Assembly: GCA_020052115.1 (NCBI GenBank) | Contig: JAGVPR010000175.1 | Coordinates: forward strand, 1-9,939 | DNA length: 9,939 bases | Source of the DNA: Candidatus Eiseniibacteriota bacterium | GTDB taxonomy: Bacteria; Eisenbacteria; RBG-16-71-46; JAGVPR01 | Direction of reading: 5' to 3' | Part shown: in pieces, positions 6,195 through 9,939 of the stretch | Layout: every line of letters starts with the position of its first letter | Position numbering within the stretch: the first letter of the stretch is position 1 | Translations under genes and position numbers: made by a program | Notes under the pieces: model-generated | The model's input: only the letters and a program-made list of their open reading frames with translations | What the model was told of the DNA's origin: nothing | Database searches by the model: none

Positions 6195-6569
6195 TCAACG
6201 ACCCGGGCTCGCCCCCTCGAGTGAGAGCACCGCTCCTATCGTCCGCTTCAGCTCACGGAGATCCGAGGACTTGACAACGTACGCATCCGCGCCCCAGGAG
6301 TGAAAATCCGCGCGGAAGGCAGGATAGGCCGAGTTCAGCACGACGTGCGCATCCCGGCGGCGCGAGAGCATCTCGTTGAGCACGTCGAGTCCGTCGCAGT
6401 CCGGGAGGCGGATGTCGAGCACCACGAGATCCGGGCGCTCGCGGTCGAACGCGCGCAGAGCCTCATCACCGGTTCCGGCCGCGACCACTTCGTAACCCTC
6501 GTCCTTCAGTTCCTCGGTGTAGAGGCGGCGGACGTGCGCCTCATCGTCCACGACCAGGATCTTCTTCAT
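6195..6569 (-). CDS. Stand-alone CheY-like response regulator receiver
   Basis: A single-domain receiver of 124 residues that takes phosphate from a histidine kinase. It shows the acidic pair D8/D9 (ILVVDDE), the phospho-acceptor D52 (VVLDIRLP), S80 at the switch position (VVLNSAYPAF) and K100 (YVVKSSD). No DNA-binding or enzymatic output domain follows the receiver, so it must act by protein contact or in a phosphorelay. The ATG at 6569 overlaps the kinase stop by 4 bp (ATGA), so the two are translationally coupled and very likely form a cognate pair. It lies in the last position of this minus-strand operon, tail to tail with sdhC. The target process is unknown. Confidence 0.9.
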   Translation of the reverse strand: MKKILVVDDEAHVRRLYTEELKDEGYEVVAAGTGDEALRAFDRERPDLVVLDIRLPDCDGLDVLNEMLSRRRDAHVVLNSAYPAFRADFHSWGADAYVVKSSDLRELKRTIGAVLSLEGASPGR

Positions 6570-7987
6570 GAGACCTGCTCCTTCAGCGGGAGGCGGATCG
6601 TGAAGCGGCTGCCGACGCCGCGCTCGCTCTCCGCCTCGACCCGGCCGCCATGCGCTTCGACGACCTGGGAAGTGATCGCGAGACCAAGTCCGGTGCCCTG
6701 CGATCGTGTCGTGTAAAAGGGGGCGAATATGCGCTCGATCTGATCGGAAGCGATGCCGACGCCCGTATCCTCGATGCGGATCAACACCCAGTCGCGATCC
6801 GGAAGCGTCGAGACCTCGAGCCGCCCTCCGTCGGGCATCGCCTGAATGGCGTTCCGGCAGAGGTTCAGCACGGCCTGCCTGAGCCGCGCCTCGTCCGCCG
6901 CGATGAACGGCACCGTCTCGTCGCAGCAAAGTGAGACCTTCACCTCGGCCTGATCGCACTGGGTCGAGAGCAAGTCCAGCGACGTGCGAACGACAGCGTT
7001 GATATCCGTCATCCCCACCGCGCTCACCGGCGGTCTCACATAGTCGAGAACGCCGCCCACGATCTGCTCCAATCGGGCCACCTCATCCCGGATGATCCTC
7101 AGATACTCCGAGCGCGGGTCCTTTTCCGGCATCTCGACCAGGAGCCGCCGCGTGAATCCGCCGATCGAGACCAGCGGATTCCGGACCTCGTGCGCCACGC
7201 GCACCGCCATTTCGCCCACGGCGCTCAGCCGCTCCGCTCGGACCAGCTTCTCCTGCTCCTCGCGAAGAGCCTCGTACGCGCGGCCCAATTCATCCACCTT
7301 CTGCGCCAGCGTTTCCTGAAGTCGCGCGTTTTCTATCGCCAGACCCGCCTGACAGGCCAGAAGTTCCAGGAGCTCGACGCCTCGTTTTGAAAACGCCCGG
7401 CGGGTGATCAGGTTGTCGGCGACCAGAACGCCGAGAGACCCCTTCCGCGCGAGCACCGGCACCACGGCGAATTCGCGGACGCCGAGAACAGCGGCGACGC
7501 GCTGAGCCTCCGAAGGAATGGGAGACGACGCGTCCGCAACCATCGTCGTGCCGAGCCGATACACCTGAACGAGGATATCCGCCGTGTCGTCGAGCGGCAC
7601 CGTGAGACGGCGGACCAACTCATTGGCACGAACGTCCCGCCGTCCCACCGAGTTCCGGTAGGCCTCCGCCATTTCCGTCAGCGAAGGTCCCGATTCGTGC
7701 AGCGCGTTCCAGATCTGATTCGCTTCTTCGGCGTTTGACGGCCCCACCGCCATCTCGCCGCGCAGGATCCGGCCTTCCTCGTCGCCGAGAAGGAGGTAGG
7801 CGCGATTCATGCCTGCGCCCTGGCGCGCGGTGGCGGTGACGAGTACGGCTCTGAGGACATCATCCAGGCGGGTGGCGCCGTGCAGCAGAAGCCCGATCTC
7901 CGCAATCCTCCGCAAGGCGAGCGATTCCCTGCGCTCATCGAACAGATAGGCGCGACGGCGAGGACCGCGATCCGGCTTCGACGACAT
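6566..7987 (-). CDS. Cytoplasmic GAF-domain sensor histidine kinase
   Basis: A 473-residue histidine kinase with no membrane segments, so it senses something inside the cell. Residues about 25-223 form a GAF-like sensor region ending in ACQAGLAIENARL; a coiled coil (about 222-252) leads to the HisKA domain with phospho-acceptor H266 in VAHEVRNPL. The ATPase domain has the N box at N379 (NLCRNAIQA), G1 DTGVG (407-411), the F box FAPFYTT (421-427) and G2 GTGLGL (431-436), so it should be active. The ATG at 7987 was preferred to a GTG at 8050 because GGAG lies 9 nt upstream and the first 21 residues of the longer form look non-coding. A strong promoter lies about 112 nt upstream. The neighbouring receiver is the expected partner. 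The GAF ligand cannot be read from sequence. Confidence 0.93.
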   Translation of the reverse strand: MSSKPDRGPRRRAYLFDERRESLALRRIAEIGLLLHGATRLDDVLRAVLVTATARQGAGMNRAYLLLGDEEGRILRGEMAVGPSNAEEANQIWNALHESGPSLTEMAEAYRNSVGRRDVRANELVRRLTVPLDDTADILVQVYRLGTTMVADASSPIPSEAQRVAAVLGVREFAVVPVLARKGSLGVLVADNLITRRAFSKRGVELLELLACQAGLAIENARLQETLAQKVDELGRAYEALREEQEKLVRAERLSAVGEMAVRVAHEVRNPLVSIGGFTRRLLVEMPEKDPRSEYLRIIRDEVARLEQIVGGVLDYVRPPVSAVGMTDINAVVRTSLDLLSTQCDQAEVKVSLCCDETVPFIAADEARLRQAVLNLCRNAIQAMPDGGRLEVSTLPDRDWVLIRIEDTGVGIASDQIERIFAPFYTTRSQGTGLGLAITSQVVEAHGGRVEAESERGVGSRFTIRLPLKEQVS

Positions 7988-8105
7988 CGGGGCACGCTCC
8001 GAGCCGGAGATCTTCAACGATGCGGCTGATTCGCGCGGGGGACACGGCACCGGTGGATCTGCGAACGCGGATGGAAGATGACGGGCAATGTCACCCGCGC
8101 CCCGG

Positions 8106-8135
8106 ATTCTAGGTCGTTGCTTCGAACGGCGTCAA
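8106..8135 (-). promoter_or_regulatory. Sigma70-type promoter for the histidine kinase/receiver operon
   Basis: The minus strand carries TTGACG (8130-8135), an 18-bp spacer and TAGAAT (8106-8111), five of six matches in each hexamer. It lies in the 174-bp gap after the M48 protease gene. The start near 8099 leaves a leader of about 112 nt before the kinase ATG, in which I saw no strong hairpin. Confidence 0.6.
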
Positions 8136-8161
8136 GGCAAACCGGTCACTCCGGCGGGGCT

Positions 8162-8980
8162 TCAGGGCTGCCCGCCGGCCAGAGAGGCGATCCGATCGCG
8201 GAACTGATGGTACGCGCTCGTGTCCATCACGAGGTCTCCCCGGGGCGACAGCTTCGATATCTCGGATCGCGTGTTCTGAATGCGCTCCTCGGTCAGCGGA
8301 TGGCTCGCGAAGAACTGCTCGATCGCGCCCGGCCGGCTCTGGCGCAGCGCGAGCAGGTTCTGGAACATGGCTTCCATGCCGGCCGGGTCGTAACCGGACT
8401 CGTACATGTAGTGCACGCCGAGGCGGTCGGCCTCCCGTTCGGCATCCCGGCTGAACTTCATCATCGTGCCCTGGCCCACGATGTCCGCCAGAATTTGCTG
8501 GTAGACCGCCGGGTTCTTCCCGAGGACGAGCGAGGCGACCACCGCAAAGCCGTACTGCTTCGACAGCATCTCCGTGCCGTGACGGGCCACGCCGTGCGAG
8601 ATCTCGTGCGAGAGGACTCCGACCAGCTCCGAGAGCTCGTTCGACTGCGTCACGAGCCCGCTGAAGACGTACACGTGTCCGCCCGGGATGTTGAACGCGT
8701 TCACCTGCGGGTCGCGAACGAGATGGAATTGCCACGGCAGGCTCGCCATCTCCGTCTGGGACACGATCTGCCGTCCGATCGAGTTGAGGAAGGCGTCGGC
8801 CTCGCGGTCATGAATGACGGCGAGCTTCTGCTGGAGGTCCCCGTCCAGCTTCCGGCCGAGCTGCCACTCCTCGTCGAGAGAGACGACGTTGAACTGCCCC
8901 TTGTTCACACCCTTCGTCGCGCATCCCGCCGCCGAAACGGCCATGATGAGAATCGCGAGCCAGAGAGCGAGACGCCGCAT
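8162..8980 (-). CDS. M48 family zinc metalloprotease lipoprotein
   Basis: A 272-residue periplasmic metallopeptidase of family M48, related to LoiP and BepA, which act in envelope protein quality control. A lipoprotein signal peptide ends in SAAGC, so C20 should be lipidated. The zinc site is HEISH (H125, E126, H129), with the third ligand E181 in the ExxAD motif (EREADRLG, 181-188). NIPGGHVYVFSGL (97-109) and SHPLTEERI (226-234) are further family motifs. There is no TPR extension as in BepA, so it resembles the short LoiP-like type. The start at 8980 is firm: AGGAGG stands 7 nt before the ATG. It follows the DUF2344 gene by 25 bp, probably in one transcript. Specific substrates are unknown. 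Confidence 0.93.
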   Translation of the reverse strand: MRRLALWLAILIMAVSAAGCATKGVNKGQFNVVSLDEEWQLGRKLDGDLQQKLAVIHDREADAFLNSIGRQIVSQTEMASLPWQFHLVRDPQVNAFNIPGGHVYVFSGLVTQSNELSELVGVLSHEISHGVARHGTEMLSKQYGFAVVASLVLGKNPAVYQQILADIVGQGTMMKFSRDAEREADRLGVHYMYESGYDPAGMEAMFQNLLALRQSRPGAIEQFFASHPLTEERIQNTRSEISKLSPRGDLVMDTSAYHQFRDRIASLAGGQP

Positions 8981-9005
8981 GTCGAATCCTCCTCGTTCGA
9001 AGACG

Positions 9006-9677
9006 CTACCCGCCGTTCTGGCGCAGATCCGTTCTCGTGATGCGAAGATGGTGCGACTCCTCGTCGGTGAGACCGAAGAGGGCCTGCAGCGCGAGGCGCG
9101 GGGCGAGACCGCCGTCCCCGGTTCGCAGTGAAAAACGGATGCTCGCGCCTTCGGGACCTTGCGCCACGGAGATCCCGGTGAGCGCGGTCTTGAGATCCGA
9201 TGTCTTCTCACCCTTCGGGGAGCGCCGGGTCACTGGGAAGGTCTCCGCGGCATGGACGGCCGCAATCGCCACGGCCACTCGATCCTCCGGAAGGGGGAGC
9301 GCCGGCGAAGGCTCCGCCGTGTAGAGCGCCTCGGAAGAAACCGCCGAAGCCGACGGCGTGAGGAACGGTACGAATTCGGCCTCCCGAATCCGAAGTCCCA
9401 GCGGGAGGCGCTCGTTGAGCGCCGACGCGAGGCGCCTGAGCCCAACGCGCTCCCTCAGCTCGACATCCACGATCTCGGCCGAGCCCATCACCCCGACGGG
9501 CAGCGGCGGGCCGAAGGACAAGCGAACCCGCGGAGAGAACCCCTCGGTGTAGGCCACCGGGATATCGGCCGCGCGGAGCGCCCGCTCCAGCGCCCGCACG
9601 ACGTCGAGATGCGAGAGATAGCGCGTATCGAGACCCTTCTCGTATCGAAGCCGGACCTTGATGCGTTCGCTCGGCAG
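9006..9677 (-). CDS. DUF2344/TIGR03936 radical-SAM-linked protein, 5' end missing or unclear
   Basis: This belongs to the DUF2344 (TIGR03936) family, found alone beside, or fused behind, a B12-binding radical SAM protein; its molecular role is not established. Homology starts near 9662 with IKVRLRYEKG and continues through YLSHLDVVRALERALRAADI, YTEGFSPRVRLSFGPPLPVG and EIVDVELRERV. A GTG at 9599 falls inside this conserved block with no ribosome binding site, so it is not the true start. The frame is open back to a TAG at 9747-9749 but has no ATG, GTG or TTG upstream of 9599; only a CTG at 9677, used here as a provisional end. The gene may be the detached C-terminal half of a radical SAM fusion, cut by rearrangement. 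The family call is confident; the 5' boundary is not. Confidence 0.8.
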   Translation of the reverse strand: MPSERIKVRLRYEKGLDTRYLSHLDVVRALERALRAADIPVAYTEGFSPRVRLSFGPPLPVGVMGSAEIVDVELRERVGLRRLASALNERLPLGLRIREAEFVPFLTPSASAVSSEALYTAEPSPALPLPEDRVAVAIAAVHAAETFPVTRRSPKGEKTSDLKTALTGISVAQGPEGASIRFSLRTGDGGLAPRLALQALFGLTDEESHHLRITRTDLRQNGG

Positions 9678-9705
9678 ACGAGATGAGGTCGCCCGCGGGT
9701 CGTGA

Positions 9706-9858
9706 GGCGGTCCCGGGCGCGGCGCGCAGCCGTACTTCGGGGAACACTATGCCTTCGGCCTCATCACCGAGACCGACAAGGTGAAGTGGGACCTGTGTAC
9801 GAGGATGCGGGAGGTCAACTTGCAGGCGGCGGGGCTGAGGCTGAAGGCGCGGCAGTGA
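9706..9858 (+). pseudogene. C-terminal fragment of an unrecognised protein (5' part absent)
   Basis: I do not recognise this product. An open plus-strand frame of 50 codons ends at a TGA at 9856-9858; from about 9730 almost every codon ends in G or C, as in real genes of this genome, whereas the overlapping minus-strand frame does not. The readable part begins PYFGEHYAFGLITETDKVKW and ends LRLKARQ, a basic tail. There is no start codon with a ribosome binding site, and a stop (9703-9705) closes the frame upstream, so the front of the gene is missing. It faces away from the equally headless DUF2344 gene. From 9859 to 9939 I see no gene, only a 6-bp stem hairpin at 9907-9923 without a T tract. 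Confidence 0.4.
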
Positions 9859-9939
9859 TGGGCGCGAAGTGAGAGGTGCGAAGGCAACGGTGGACGGCGA
9901 GGGCGTGCGCGCTGGTAGCGCGCGGTCCCAGGCACGGCA

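Noticed and set aside
6190..6230. Shared terminator between convergent sdhC and receiver genes
   Set aside because: Only 5 bp separate the stops and no strong stem with a T tract was found there.
6573..6959. N-terminal extension of the response regulator up to 6959
   Set aside because: It runs out of frame through the kinase ATPase domain; the receiver begins cleanly at the ATG at 6569 with MKKILVVDDE.
8140..8161. CCGG-AGTGA-CCGG followed by TTT after the M48 stop as a terminator
   Set aside because: The stem has only 4 bp and the T run is three bases, which is not convincing.
9907..9923. Hairpin GCGCGC-TGGTA-GCGCGC, resembling a tRNA D arm or a terminator
   Set aside because: No matching acceptor, anticodon or T arms can be placed in the remaining sequence, and no T tract follows, so neither tRNA nor rho-independent terminator is supported.

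Overview
This GC-rich window (G/C strongly preferred at third codon positions) comes from a bacterium. The gene set is a Paa-type oxygenase, CstA, a Bacillus-type diheme SdhC and a DUF2344 protein, and the predicted -10 elements read TAGnATC. This fits an uncultured high-GC lineage (Candidatus Eisenbacteria, Gemmatimonadota or a deltaproteobacterial relative); the phylum is a guess. Nearly all genes lie on the minus strand, so the map is best read right to left.

Right edge (9939 to about 8160): two coding pieces face away from a point near 9700-9745. One is the C-terminal tail of an unrecognised plus-strand gene (stop at 9858). The other is a DUF2344 (radical-SAM-linked) protein on the minus strand whose homology runs upstream of any usable start codon. 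Both appear to have lost their 5' parts, so this looks like a rearrangement or assembly junction. DUF2344 is followed after 25 bp by an M48 zinc metalloprotease lipoprotein.

Middle right (8135 to 6195): a good sigma70-type promoter precedes a soluble GAF-domain histidine kinase and a stand-alone CheY-like receiver. Their genes overlap by 4 bp (ATGA), forming a two-component pair with no DNA-binding output domain.

Centre (6189 to 4023): sdhC, the only complete plus-strand gene, encodes a diheme cytochrome b558 membrane anchor with no sdhA or sdhB beside it. It is divergent from modA, a periplasmic molybdate-binding protein with no modBC. Directly downstream of modA is the wreck of an MFS transporter: a frameshifted middle piece joined to what looks like the C-terminal tail.

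Left (4006 to 1): cstA, a short-form carbon-starvation peptide/pyruvate transporter, precedes an operon with its own promoter that encodes a phenylacetyl-CoA-epoxidase-like oxygenase in the unusual order paaA-paaD-paaB-paaC. paaC runs off the left edge and any paaE reductase would lie beyond it. The subunits are divergent: PaaB is short, PaaD lacks the Cys-rich tail, and PaaC keeps five of six diiron-ligand positions, unlike the E. coli protein as I recall it. This oxygenase, possibly acting on an aryl-CoA other than phenylacetyl-CoA, is the most interesting system in the window.
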